This document shows, one piece after another, positions 33,327-41,975 of a stretch of DNA of 64,000 nucleotides. The notes under the pieces were generated by a model. It was not told the origin of the DNA. It made no database searches and saw only the letters and a program-made list of their open reading frames with translations. This DNA comes from Ensifer adhaerens (lineage in GTDB: Bacteria; Pseudomonadota; Alphaproteobacteria; Rhizobiales; Rhizobiaceae). A program made the translations under genes and the position numbers. The stretch lies in assembly GCF_020035535.1 (NCBI RefSeq), contig NZ_CP083349.1, positions 1,426,001-1,490,000 on the forward strand, given 5' to 3'. How positions within the stretch are numbered: the stretch's first letter is position 1; each line of letters begins with the position of its first letter.

Positions 33327-34514
33327 TCAGCCGGCGCGGCCGAAGCTCACTTCCATTGACGTTGAAGCGGATGTAGTCGCCGAGGAAGATGACGTGACAC
33401 GGTTACGGCCGCTGCGCTTGGCCTCGTAGAGCGCCGCATCCGCCCTGTTGAACAAATCCTCCCACGAGCTCTCGTTGCCGCGGGCAGCGGCGAGCCCCAT
33501 GCTGACGCTGAGTGCTATGGGTTGTTCGTTGCTTGTAACAGCAAGCTTTTCGACAGCGCGACGCAGCCGCTCGGCGATGGCAAGCGCCTGTGCTTCGCTT
33601 GTCTGCGGCAGGTAGAGACCAAATTCCTCCCCGCCGAGGCGGGCGAAGCAATCACCTTTTCGCAGATTCGACCTGATCAGATCGGCAAAGGCGATCAGGG
33701 CCTGGTCGCCGGCGTGATGGCCGTAGCGATCGTTGATGCGCTTGAAGAAGTCCAGGTCCATGACGATGAGGCAGTCGCCATGCCAGTTCGAACCAGGCAG
33801 TTGCGTGAGAAACCAGCGTCGGTTTGAGGCGCCCGTCAGGGCATCGGTGTCGGCCGAGCGCCTGAGTTCCGCTTCGGCCCGTTCCTTGACGAGGACGAGT
33901 GCGAAAAGGGCAATCGCGAAGTGGCAGATGATCGAGAGGAAAAAAGCATAGGTGGTCGTGATCGGTATGATACCCGGCTTTACAAGGCCGATCACCACGG
34001 CAAGGCAAAGGCTGGCGCCGACGGCCATGGCTGCTGCAAACAATGCGCGTACCGGCAGCGGTTCCCGTTTGCGATCCGCGATGACGGCAACGGCGGAGGC
34101 GGCGAGGAGGGCAAAGGCTGTGGCATTGAAGACGCTCGCACGGACGTAGTTGACGATATGGAAATGGGTGGCAAGACCGATTGCCGCACCCGCGACCGGT
34201 ATCGAAAGTGCGAGCCAGTCAGCCTTGCGCCGGCGGCCGGCGCTCAAGCGGCGGACCCCGATCCAGAACAGCGCATAGCCGCCGATCCCGAGCGTGAAGC
34301 TCGAAAGCGTCCACAGATGGGCCGGCAGCAGCTTCTGTTCGCCGTAGCCCGCGAGCGTCGACGCAAGTGCCAGGAAGAGGAAGCCGCTCGCCAGAATTCC
34401 GAGCCCTTCATCCCGCGGCGATTGCCAGCGAGCGTAAAGGAAGCAGAACGCGCCGACGAGGAAGGACGATTTGTGAAGAAGCAGAACGGTGGCGAGATCG
34501 AGTTGGGCGTTCAT
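33327..34514 (-). CDS. Membrane-bound diguanylate cyclase (GGDEF domain)
   Basis: This 395-residue protein has about seven hydrophobic segments in its first 220 residues and a C-terminal GGDEF domain. The active-site motif reads GGEEF, which is normally catalytic. It begins after the linker ADTDALTGASNRRWF, typical of cyclases, and contains MDLDFFKRINDRYGHHAGDQ. It should make cyclic di-GMP from GTP in response to a membrane-sensed signal. No inhibitory RxxD site is obvious. The start at 34514 was chosen over the longer frame to 34580. Confidence 0.88.
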   Translation of the reverse strand: MNAQLDLATVLLLHKSSFLVGAFCFLYARWQSPRDEGLGILASGFLFLALASTLAGYGEQKLLPAHLWTLSSFTLGIGGYALFWIGVRRLSAGRRRKADWLALSIPVAGAAIGLATHFHIVNYVRASVFNATAFALLAASAVAVIADRKREPLPVRALFAAAMAVGASLCLAVVIGLVKPGIIPITTTYAFFLSIICHFAIALFALVLVKERAEAELRRSADTDALTGASNRRWFLTQLPGSNWHGDCLIVMDLDFFKRINDRYGHHAGDQALIAFADLIRSNLRKGDCFARLGGEEFGLYLPQTSEAQALAIAERLRRAVEKLAVTSNEQPIALSVSMGLAAARGNESSWEDLFNRADAALYEAKRSGRNRVTSSSSATTSASTSMEVSFGRAG

Positions 34515-34755
34515 GGAATGCTCGGGAAGGTTTGGGAAGTTGGCACGGTGGGGTTGTGCGCCGCTTGGCTCTAGCCGCAATGGATTTAGCGATTACTAAA
34601 TTCGGATGACAAACCGGCGCTTTTGTCCCAATTCGGGACATTTCCGCTGGCCGCGGACCGGGAATGGGGCGAGCGCAGGTTTCTTGAGAGTGGACAACAG
34701 CGAAATTACATGTTGCAGCCCAAGGGCGAAGCGTGTATCTCCGGCGCCGTTGGCA

Positions 34756-34832
<77 letters not shown>

Positions 34833-35085
34833 TCGTAACGCCTGATAGGCGTTCTCGTTCTCCCTGTTTCTTTCCGCCAGATATCGCTGCGCCGTCTTTG
34901 CGTGCTTGTGGCACGCGGATTGCGTGCCCCCTCAGTCGAGGCCTGCGTCCAGCGCGGTCCTCCCACTGAAAAGCCGAATTTATCCGGCCGAAAGTCATTC
35001 CGTTTTAAATCAATCTGCGTTATGGGAAGACGGAATGCTGGCGCCCGTGAATGTTGCCAGCGAAAGTATGGAGCCGTTCGAAACC

Positions 35086-35391
35086 ATGTCCGCAAAGATC
35101 TATCGTCCAGCAAAGACCGCCATGCAGTCTGGCAAAGCCAAGACGAATCTGTGGGTGCTGGAGTTTGATCAGGAAAAGCCGCGCACCATCGACCCGATCA
35201 TGGGCTACACCAGCTCCGGCGACATGAAGCAGCAGCTGCGGCTGACCTTCGAAAACGCCGAGCAGGCCATCGCCTATGCCGAGCGCAACGGCATCGAATA
35301 CCGCGTAATCGCGCCGAAGGAAGCGACGCGCAAGAGTGTGTCCTACCCGGACAACTTCCGTTTCAACCGGATGCAGCCCTGGACCCACTAA
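35086..35391 (+). CDS. NDUFS4-like complex I accessory subunit
   Basis: The 101-residue product from ATG 35086 (MSAKIYRPAKTAMQSG) matches the small bacterial homologues of the mitochondrial 18-kDa complex I subunit NDUFS4. Segments WVLEFD, MGYTSSGDMKQQLRLTFE and YPDNFRFNR are family hallmarks. It probably stabilises the electron-input module of NADH dehydrogenase, as in Paracoccus. An in-frame ATG at 35068 is also possible. Confidence 0.9.
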   Translation: MSAKIYRPAKTAMQSGKAKTNLWVLEFDQEKPRTIDPIMGYTSSGDMKQQLRLTFENAEQAIAYAERNGIEYRVIAPKEATRKSVSYPDNFRFNRMQPWTH

Positions 35392-35427
35392 GGTCCCAGG
35401 TCGCATCAGACGGGCACAGCCCGGGAC

Positions 35428-35504
35428 GGCCCCTTAGCTCAGTTGGATAGAGCACCTGCCTTCTAAGCAGGTTGTCGCAGGTTCGAATCCTGCAGGGGTC
35501 GCCA
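35428..35504 (+). tRNA. tRNA-Arg (anticodon TCT)
   Basis: A 77-base cloverleaf with acceptor arm GGCCCCT/AGGGGTC, anticodon loop CTTCTAA and encoded CCA. Confidence 0.94.
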
Positions 35505-35569
35505 AGTTTCTAATCATCTGTTTCTTTGATTGAAATCGTGGACACAGCCACGAGGTGCGTGGTGTCCGC

Positions 35570-36382
35570 CTAGGTCGCGTCCCGCGGCAATGCCTCCACA
35601 AATTGGATCACCTCCCATACCGTATTCTCGTTCCAGATGTCGTTGTGGCCCGAGCGTTCGTCGACCAGCATTCGTTTGGGTTCGGCAGCGATGCGGTAGA
35701 GCGCCTCGCCGGAAGATAGGGGAATGCTGTCGTCCAGCCGACCATGGATGAAGAGTTTTGGCTGCTTCACCGCGGCTATCTTGAGGTCGGAGCGGAAGGA
35801 GTCCTTGATGAGGAGCGCGACGGGAAGGAACGGATAGCGCGCTTCGGCAACCGAAAGGACCGATAGATACGGGGAGATGAGGACCACGCCAGAGGCGGGT
35901 CTTTGTGCGGCAGTGTTCACCGCGACGCCGGTGCCGAGGGAGCGGCCGAGCACGACGATGCCTCCTTTGACCCGGGGTATCAGCCAATCGAACGCCGCGA
36001 TGCCATCCGTCAGCAGGCCCTGCTCGCTGGGTGAGCCGGTCGATCCTGGATAGCCGCGATAGGAAATCGCGAGCAATCCGATACCGCGCGCAGCCAGTGC
36101 CTGCGCCAGAAATTCGTAGTTGTCGGCTCGATCGCCGTTGCCGAAAAAGAGCAGCACACCGGGTTTATCGGGTTCACCTCGACTGTAGAGCCCGTGTAGC
36201 GTCTCGCCGTCCAGCGTGCTGACGGCGACATTCTCGCCCCAGATCGGTGGGTTCGGTGCGGCGGCGGCATTTGCCCCCGGATAGAGAAGGGTACGCTGCG
36301 AAAAAAAGATGAGGCCAAGAAACAAGAGATAGGTCAGGACCGCTGCAAGCGGCAAGATCAGCAGAAGCCTCGTGACGCTCAT
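35570..36382 (-). CDS. Membrane-anchored alpha/beta hydrolase
   Basis: This 270-residue protein has an N-terminal membrane anchor (LLLILPLAAVLTYLLFLGLIFF) and an alpha/beta-hydrolase fold with nucleophile elbow GRSLG near residue 146, Asp in HGRLDDSIP near 219 and His in SGHNDIW near 248. It resembles the ABHD13/BEM46 group. Substrate is unknown; a periplasmic esterase or thioesterase is likely. Confidence 0.82.
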   Translation of the reverse strand: MSVTRLLLILPLAAVLTYLLFLGLIFFSQRTLLYPGANAAAAPNPPIWGENVAVSTLDGETLHGLYSRGEPDKPGVLLFFGNGDRADNYEFLAQALAARGIGLLAISYRGYPGSTGSPSEQGLLTDGIAAFDWLIPRVKGGIVVLGRSLGTGVAVNTAAQRPASGVVLISPYLSVLSVAEARYPFLPVALLIKDSFRSDLKIAAVKQPKLFIHGRLDDSIPLSSGEALYRIAAEPKRMLVDERSGHNDIWNENTVWEVIQFVEALPRDAT

Positions 36383-36837
36383 GGTGCATTTCCAGATGCT
36401 GGAGAGAACAGTCTACGGGAAAATGCGGGTCTCCGTAGAGTATACGCAATATATTGACGCCGATTGCCGCCATGACAGCAGACGATGCTTATCGTCCGGA
36501 ACAGCGGCCGAATATATGCGCAAACGTACAGCAGAAGTTGCAAATGGTCGAGGCCTTGCCGGCGCTGCACGCATTCTTGACGCCCACGCGGGAGCCGGTT
36601 GCTGCGTCGGATCCGGCCGATGATGCGTGCCGCCACTGCGGCTCTTCTTTTTGTGGCGGCATAGAAAAAAACGGGCCGGTGGATGGCTCCAACCGGCCCG
36701 TTCCGGCAAAAGGCGGAAAGGGGAACGTCTCAGCGCGGGGCTGCAGCGCCGCGCGTAGGGAGATCGATACGGTCTGATAATGCCTGAACGTCATTTCCGG
36801 AATTGACATTTATCGCTCGAAATTTGACATTTCCCGC
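36383..36837. other. Intergenic region with orphan terminator
   Basis: No protein gene is supported in these 455 bases. There is a strong terminator on the minus strand (36664-36702) and a second hairpin with arms GCCGCCAC and GTGGCGGC near 36630-36660. A small minus-strand RNA is possible between the GlxA-type regulator gene and the hydrolase gene. Confidence 0.45.
36664..36702 (-). terminator. Strong intrinsic terminator on minus strand, candidate small RNA end
   Basis: Arms at 36670-36680 and 36691-36702 pair over 11 positions, and on the minus strand the hairpin is followed by seven Ts. The only upstream sequence on that strand is intergenic and the antisense side of the GlxA-type regulator gene. 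Confidence 0.65.
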
Positions 36838-37818
36838 ATGGCTTCTGATGGACGTCCACAATCTGTGATCGAAGTTTGCGTTGTCATCCTGCCGGAGTCG
36901 TCGATCATGTCGCTCGCCTCGGTGCTGGATCCAATGCGCGCCGCCAATCGCATCTCCGGACGTGACGTGTTTTGCTGGCGGCTGCTTTCGGCGGATGGAA
37001 AACCAGTGACGTTGACCTGCGGCATCCCGATCGTGGTCGACGGCAAGTTTGCCCAGCCGCTCGCCGGCGATGCGCTGCTGGTGATCGGTGGCTTCAATCT
37101 CGATCGGCATGTCGACAAGAAATTCATAGGGGTGCTGCAGGAGTGCGCCCGGCACTTCGATATCGTCGCCGGCATCGAATCGGGCTGCTGGTTGCTCGGA
37201 CGAACCGGCATGCTCAATGGTCGGCGGGCGACCGCGCACTGGGAGGAGCTTGAAGATTTTAGCCAGGCCTTTCCGGCCTTGACGGTGCTTGGCGACCGTT
37301 TCGTCGCCGACGGCAAGTTCTGGACGTCAGGCGGCGCCTCGCCGACATTCGACATGATGCTGCACTGGATCACGCAAAGGCTGGGTTCGGCCTTGGCGCT
37401 CGATGTCGCCAGCATCTTCGTCTATGACCAGACCCACAGCGCGACTGACGTCCAGCCGTTCGTTTCGCTCGGGCGGATCGAAACGCGCGATCCGGAACTC
37501 GCCGAAGCGATTCGATTGATGGAGCGCACGCTTGAGCGTCCGCTGACGATCGCAGCTCTGACGAAGCGGCTGTCGATTTCGCAACGCAAGCTGGAGTTGC
37601 TGTTTGCGCGCGGGCTGTCGACCAGCCCCGGCGCCTACTATTTGCGCCTCCGTCTGCAGGTCGCACACCGGCTGGTGCGTGATTCCGGCAGCCCGATCCG
37701 CGAGATTGCGTTGCGTTGCGGTTTCGACAGCCTGTCCGCCTTCTCCCGCGCCTATAGTCGCGAATATGGCATGAGCCCCCTGAAGATGCGTGCGTCGAGG
37801 CGAGGCGCGGTGGCGTGA
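36838..37818 (+). CDS. GlxA-family AraC-type transcriptional regulator
   Basis: This 326-residue regulator has an N-terminal DJ-1/PfpI (class I glutamine amidotransferase-like) domain (about 8-190), including the nucleophile-elbow region GIESGCWLLGRTGML. A C-terminal AraC-type DNA-binding domain with two helix-turn-helix motifs spans about 225-320 (TIAALTKRLSISQRKLELLF, and IREIALRCGFDSLSAFSRAY). Related regulators control glycine betaine, carnitine and choline breakdown. Its own target is not evident from the neighbours. Confidence 0.9.
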   Translation: MASDGRPQSVIEVCVVILPESSIMSLASVLDPMRAANRISGRDVFCWRLLSADGKPVTLTCGIPIVVDGKFAQPLAGDALLVIGGFNLDRHVDKKFIGVLQECARHFDIVAGIESGCWLLGRTGMLNGRRATAHWEELEDFSQAFPALTVLGDRFVADGKFWTSGGASPTFDMMLHWITQRLGSALALDVASIFVYDQTHSATDVQPFVSLGRIETRDPELAEAIRLMERTLERPLTIAALTKRLSISQRKLELLFARGLSTSPGAYYLRLRLQVAHRLVRDSGSPIREIALRCGFDSLSAFSRAYSREYGMSPLKMRASRRGAVA

Positions 37819-37878
37819 AAGCGCGTCCCAGGAGCGATATGTTCTTAGGCAAAGCGGGAATCAAAATTCAGGATCGGG

Positions 37879-38142
37879 TCAGTGAACCGTCTGTGGCGGC
37901 TCGTCAGTAAAGGCCTGAATGCCGTCGCGCTGGACGGTTGCAATGAATTCTTCAAAGGCCTCGCGATCGGTGGGGAAGGGGTCCTCCCACGTGGTGGAAA
38001 AACCCTCCTCATCGATAACCTCAAGAACCCAATCGTGATTCGTGCCTGCCGGCCGATAGATTCGCAATTCCACGACGACGCCGTCGTCACTGAACTGGCC
38101 GGAAAATTCCGAATATTCGTAAGTCTGCTCTTCGTCAGTCAT
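37879..38142 (-). CDS. Conserved hypothetical protein, acidic
   Basis: An 87-residue acidic protein beginning MTDEEQTYEYSEFSG, with no signal peptide, membrane segment or known domain. Codon use is like its neighbours and the frame is free of rare features, so it is likely real. No function can be assigned. Confidence 0.65.
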   Translation of the reverse strand: MTDEEQTYEYSEFSGQFSDDGVVVELRIYRPAGTNHDWVLEVIDEEGFSTTWEDPFPTDREAFEEFIATVQRDGIQAFTDEPPQTVH

Positions 38143-38281
38143 TTGCGCAGTGTAACACGCTTGCTGGACAACGTCTCATGCTGTTCGCCGGTTCTCACTG
38201 CTCTGGCGTGCACCAACGCGCTAGCCGACGCCGCTCGCTTTGCTCTTGTCCTTGTGTCCCGCCCGATCACGCATGTCCGAG

Positions 38282-38350
38282 ATGTTGGCGCCGCAATGGC
38301 GGCGCCAACATGCAAAACGCAACGCTGACCGCCAGGCGAGCGGCGGTCAG
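38282..38350. repeat. Double-palindrome intergenic element (RIME-like)
   Basis: Two perfect hairpins lie 13 bases apart: 13-base arms at 38282-38294 and 38299-38311 with a four-base loop, and nine-base arms at 38325-38333 and 38342-38350 with an eight-base loop. Paired large palindromes are the signature of the Rhizobium-specific intergenic mosaic elements. Assignment to that family is from structure only, not from an alignment. Confidence 0.5.
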
Positions 38351-38432
38351 ATCGTGTGCGATTGGAGAGGTCCGCCGGATTTGAAGTCACGCGCGTTGCA
38401 GGAAATGCGCGGCTTGCGTCAACGGGAAGCTG

Positions 38433-38687
38433 CTACTGGCAGCGCGCCTCATAGCGGCGGCCATAGCGGTCGCGATAGATGCAATAGCCTTCGCGCTCAC
38501 GGGAACGGCCTATCAGGTTGCCCATGATGCCGCCCGCCACAGCGCCGATTGCTGCGCCGCCCCAACTGTCGCTCACGACGCCGCCGATGATGGCACCGGT
38601 ACCGGCGCCGATTGCAGTTCCTTTCTCCGTCTGCGTGCAGGACGCGAGCGTACCAATGATTCCAAGCGCAATGATAAGCTTTTTCAT
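38433..38687 (-). CDS. Glycine-zipper lipoprotein
   Basis: This 84-residue precursor has a lipobox LASC near residue 17 and a glycine-zipper segment (GAGTGAIIGGVVSDSWGGAA, then IGAVAGGIMGNLIG), ending in an Arg/Tyr-rich tail. It resembles the small outer-membrane glycine-zipper lipoproteins of Brucella and rhizobia. The exact function is unknown; such proteins may support envelope integrity. Confidence 0.82.
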   Translation of the reverse strand: MKKLIIALGIIGTLASCTQTEKGTAIGAGTGAIIGGVVSDSWGGAAIGAVAGGIMGNLIGRSREREGYCIYRDRYGRRYEARCQ

Positions 38688-38887
38688 GCTGTCACCCCTT
38701 TGCTACAAACCAACCTGGGAGTTCACCACTCTGCATCCTCAGCGTGAGGTTCAGCATCTACGCAACGCGCGCAATTGTCGATAGGGATGATTCCCGGGCG
38801 TAGGGCAGACGTTCACACGACAGGGCGTCCGCGGCCTCCGACCATCGATCGCATCAGCCGCATTAGCCCCTGGAAGCGCAGAGGCGA

Positions 38888-39130
38888 CTATCGCCAGTAG
38901 CTTCGTCCGCTGTCGATCTTCGACCGGCCGATAGCGTAGCCAATCGCAAACGCAACAAAGCCAACAGCAAGCGTCAGACCGGATGCGGTGTATGGGTGAT
39001 CTGCGGCGCCAACGGTCACAGCGTTTGCTTCACGACTTACAGCGGCGGCGGCCTTCCTTGCGACCTTGCGGGCGCCTGTTGGTGGTTCGGTTGGTTTTCC
39101 GGTGAAGCCCGCTCTCAGATCGTTCGCCAT
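38888..39130 (-). CDS. Small membrane-anchored protein, ElaB/DUF883-like
   Basis: An 80-residue protein with an Ala/Lys-rich amphipathic N-terminal half and one C-terminal transmembrane segment (ASGLTLAVGFVAFAIGYAIG) ending in a basic tail. The layout resembles the ElaB/YqjD family of inner-membrane, ribosome-associated proteins. An AAGGAG ribosome binding site precedes it. Family membership is tentative. Confidence 0.65.
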   Translation of the reverse strand: MANDLRAGFTGKPTEPPTGARKVARKAAAAVSREANAVTVGAADHPYTASGLTLAVGFVAFAIGYAIGRSKIDSGRSYWR

Positions 39131-39327
39131 GGCGTTTCTCCTTGGTGGTCAAGGAAGGAACTGTCGATTCGAAAGGAAGTTCCGCAACTGCATGGCCGCG
39201 CCGCCCGGCATGCCGGCGGTGGGGACGGATCCGGGCAGCGCCGAATCACTTAACCCGGGGGGATTAGGTATTCATCGCAGGTTCAGGCTGAATAGCTCAA
39301 AGTGATTGGCAGATAGGAGGAGTTACG

Positions 39328-39665
39328 ATGAAAAAGCTCTTATCCGCCTTCGCAGCGATTGGCTTGGCCGCGACTTTCGCCTTGCCGCTGAGCGCCGCTC
39401 CGATATTCGTGCCGAGACCCGAAAACGTACAGACGGGCACTGTCGAACAGGTCAACCACCGGAGCCATCGTCATTGGCACGCAGACCGCCGATGGGATCG
39501 TCGATGGGATAGGCGCCAAGCCTGGCGTTCATGTGGCTATTACGGCAGGTGCTACCCGCGCCAATACGGGTACTTGGCGGCTACCGTGATCGCGGGTACT
39601 ATGGCTACCATGACCCATACCGCTACCAACGCCGCTCAGGCGTCACGGTCTACTTCGATTTCTAG
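39328..39665 (+). pseudogene. Frameshifted secreted His/Arg/Tyr-rich protein
   Basis: The ORF starts with a good AGGAGG site and a signal peptide (MKKLLSAFAAIGLAATFALP) and continues into a His/Trp/Arg-rich region typical of small rhizobial exported proteins. After the YGRCYPRQYGY segment the frame changes. From 39576 another frame encodes GGYRDRGYYGY, then RRSGVTVYFDF and a stop at 39665, which is the C-terminus expected for this family. A single-base deletion near 39571-39576 (TACTATGG to TACTTGG) explains it. In the shifted frame the protein instead ends at 39690. Confidence 0.7.
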
Positions 39666-39877
39666 CGCACCGACCTTGGTCGGCGCTTGAAACAGCAGGT
39701 CGACGAGATCACGGCTTAAGTTCCGGGCTGATTTGTTCGACCTGCTCCTACGACCACGCGAGCGTCTACCAAGATGCTGAGCCGTTTGCTGCATGCATGT
39801 TCGTGACGCGTGTCGCCGCACGCGAAGTGGATTCTCCAAGCGACTGCAATCGCAATTGCCAATTTATTGGGTATTCG

Positions 39878-39953
39878 TGGTGAGCGCGCAGGGATTCGAA
39901 CCCTGGACCTACTGATTAAAAGTCAGTTGCTCTACCGGCTGAGCTACGCGCTC
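39878..39953 (-). tRNA. tRNA-Lys (anticodon TTT)
   Basis: A 76-base cloverleaf with acceptor arm GAGCGCG/CGCGCTC, anticodon loop containing TTT, T-arm CAGGGTTCGAATCCCTG and encoded CCA. Confidence 0.94.
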
Positions 39954-40126
39954 CCTGGCCGCGGCCGTGAAGCCCGGCGGAAGTGGGCGGACATATGCAC
40001 GGGTGTTTCCTGTCGGTCAACCGAAAAATTGCGGGTTTTGTGAAGAAACGGTGCATGGCGCAATGATCGCCAAAAGGTGATTGGTATCATCATGATCCTG
40101 CGGCTAAGGAATGGCCCAAATGCCGC

Positions 40127-40891
40127 GTGCCGGAGTTCTTGCCGTTGTCGATCGCCGATATTTCCATCTGGACCGCCGTTCTTGCCGGCGCCCTCTCGTT
40201 CCTTTCGCCCTGCGTTCTGCCTCTCGTTCCGCCCTATCTTTGTTACATGGCCGGCGTTTCGGTCGATCAGTTCCGCAGCGGTGATGCGGCAACGATCGGC
40301 AGCACCCGGCGTGCGGTCCTTCCGGCGGCACTGTTGTTCACGCTCGGCTTCGCGACGGTCTTCGTGGCGCTCGGGGCAGGGGCCTCGTCGATCGGCATGC
40401 TGCTCCGGCAGCACATGGATCTGCTGTCGCGCATCGGCGGCGTGATCATCATCATCATGGGCCTGCATTTCCTCGGCGTATTCAAGATCGGGCTCCTGGC
40501 GCGCGAGGCGCGCTTTCAGGGGGGCGGCAAGCCGGCAACGCTCTCTGGCGCCTATATTATGGGGCTCGCCTTCGCCTTCGGCTGGACGCCCTGCATCGGC
40601 CCGGTTCTCGGCACGATCCTCGGCGTAGCCGCTGCACGCGACACCGTGACCGACGGCGCCATGCTGCTCGCCGTTTATTCGCTCGGGCTTGCTATTCCGT
40701 TCTGGATCGCGGCGGGCTTCTCTGGTGCCTTTATGCGCTTCCTGTTCCGCTTCCGCCGCCATCTCGGCCTGGTCGAGAAGCTGATGGGCGGTCTTCTGGT
40801 GCTGGCGGGCCTGGCGTTTCTCTTCGGTTTCATCAGTTCCGTTGCCATCTGGTTCCAGACGACCTTCCCGATCCTGATGAAAATCGGCTAG
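40127..40891 (+). CDS. ccdA: Cytochrome c biogenesis protein CcdA
   Basis: The 254-residue protein has six predicted transmembrane helices and the two conserved membrane cysteines in SPCVLPLVPPY and GWTPCIGPVLG. CcdA carries electrons from cytoplasmic thioredoxin across the membrane for haem attachment to c-type cytochromes. The GTG start at 40127 is used; a TTG at 40139 has a GGAG close upstream and is an alternative. Confidence 0.93.
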   Translation: MPEFLPLSIADISIWTAVLAGALSFLSPCVLPLVPPYLCYMAGVSVDQFRSGDAATIGSTRRAVLPAALLFTLGFATVFVALGAGASSIGMLLRQHMDLLSRIGGVIIIIMGLHFLGVFKIGLLAREARFQGGGKPATLSGAYIMGLAFAFGWTPCIGPVLGTILGVAAARDTVTDGAMLLAVYSLGLAIPFWIAAGFSGAFMRFLFRFRRHLGLVEKLMGGLLVLAGLAFLFGFISSVAIWFQTTFPILMKIG

Positions 40892-41012
40892 GGCATACCC
40901 TCGTATTTCGGAATCACTTATCGCCGGACCCGGCCTAATCGTCTGGGCGGTTCCTGAGCTAGGCGTGCGAGGCGGGCGCCGGCGCAGGAAAGTGAAAGAT
41001 GCGAGGGACAAG

Positions 41013-41975
41013 ATGACGGAAATCGCGGGCCTGGTGCTGCCGTTCTTCGGCCTGATCTTCCTCGGTTATCTGACGGCGCGCTTCGTCCAGCATCCGGGCG
41101 AGGCGATGGGTTGGCTCAACACCTTCATCATCTATCTCGCGTTGCCGGCGCTGTTCTTCAAGCTGGTCTCACGCACGCCGATCGAGCAGCTGGCGCGCGC
41201 CGACTTCATCCTGACGACTGTCGGTGCGACCTACATCGTCTTTTCGCTGATTTTCCTCATCGGCGTCTATGTCAGGCGCAATTCCATTGCCGAGGCGGCG
41301 ATCCAGGGTTTTGGCGCCGCTTACGGTAACATTGGCTACATGGGCCCTGGCCTGGCGCTTCTCGCCTTGGGCGATGCCGCCGCGGTGCCGGTGGCGCTGA
41401 TCTTCAGCTTCGAGAATGCGGCCCATTTCGCCGTTGCGCCGGCGATGATGGCGATATCCGGCGGCCGGCAGGAAAAGCCGCTGGTGCTTGCCGCAAGCGT
41501 CGGGCGCAAGATCATTCTGCACCCGTTCATCCTAGCGACGCTTGCCGGCGTGGTTGCGGCCTTCTTCGCGGTACAGCCGCCGGTGCCGGTTCAGCGGCTC
41601 ATCGACTATCTCGCGCAGTGCGCGGCACCTTGCGCGCTGTTTGCCATGGGCGTGACGCTGGCGCTGCGTCCGATCAAGCGCATTCCTGTCGAGATCGGCT
41701 ACATCGTTCCAGCCAAGCTGCTGCTGCATCCACTCGTCATGTTCACGGCGATGAGCCTGATGGGGAATTATGATCCGGTCTGGGTGCAGACGGCGGTGCT
41801 GCTCGCAGCACTACCGACGGCAACGAACGTCTTCGTTATCGGCCATCAATACGGTGTGTGGCAGGAGCGCGCCTCGGCGACGATCCTGATCACAACGACG
41901 CTTTCCGTCGCCACCGTCACCGGCCTGCTTTACCTGATCCGTTCAGGCGCTCTTCCGCCCGATCTTTTCCCGTAA
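41013..41975 (+). CDS. AEC-family transporter
   Basis: This 320-residue protein has about ten hydrophobic segments arranged as in the auxin efflux carrier family, with a polar break (AAYGNIGYMGPGLALLALG) in the first half. Bacterial members export organic acids or amino acids such as malate or malonate; the substrate here is unknown. The start at 41013 follows a GAGGG site. It converges with the next gene and overlaps its end by 33 bases. Confidence 0.85.
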   Translation: MTEIAGLVLPFFGLIFLGYLTARFVQHPGEAMGWLNTFIIYLALPALFFKLVSRTPIEQLARADFILTTVGATYIVFSLIFLIGVYVRRNSIAEAAIQGFGAAYGNIGYMGPGLALLALGDAAAVPVALIFSFENAAHFAVAPAMMAISGGRQEKPLVLAASVGRKIILHPFILATLAGVVAAFFAVQPPVPVQRLIDYLAQCAAPCALFAMGVTLALRPIKRIPVEIGYIVPAKLLLHPLVMFTAMSLMGNYDPVWVQTAVLLAALPTATNVFVIGHQYGVWQERASATILITTTLSVATVTGLLYLIRSGALPPDLFP

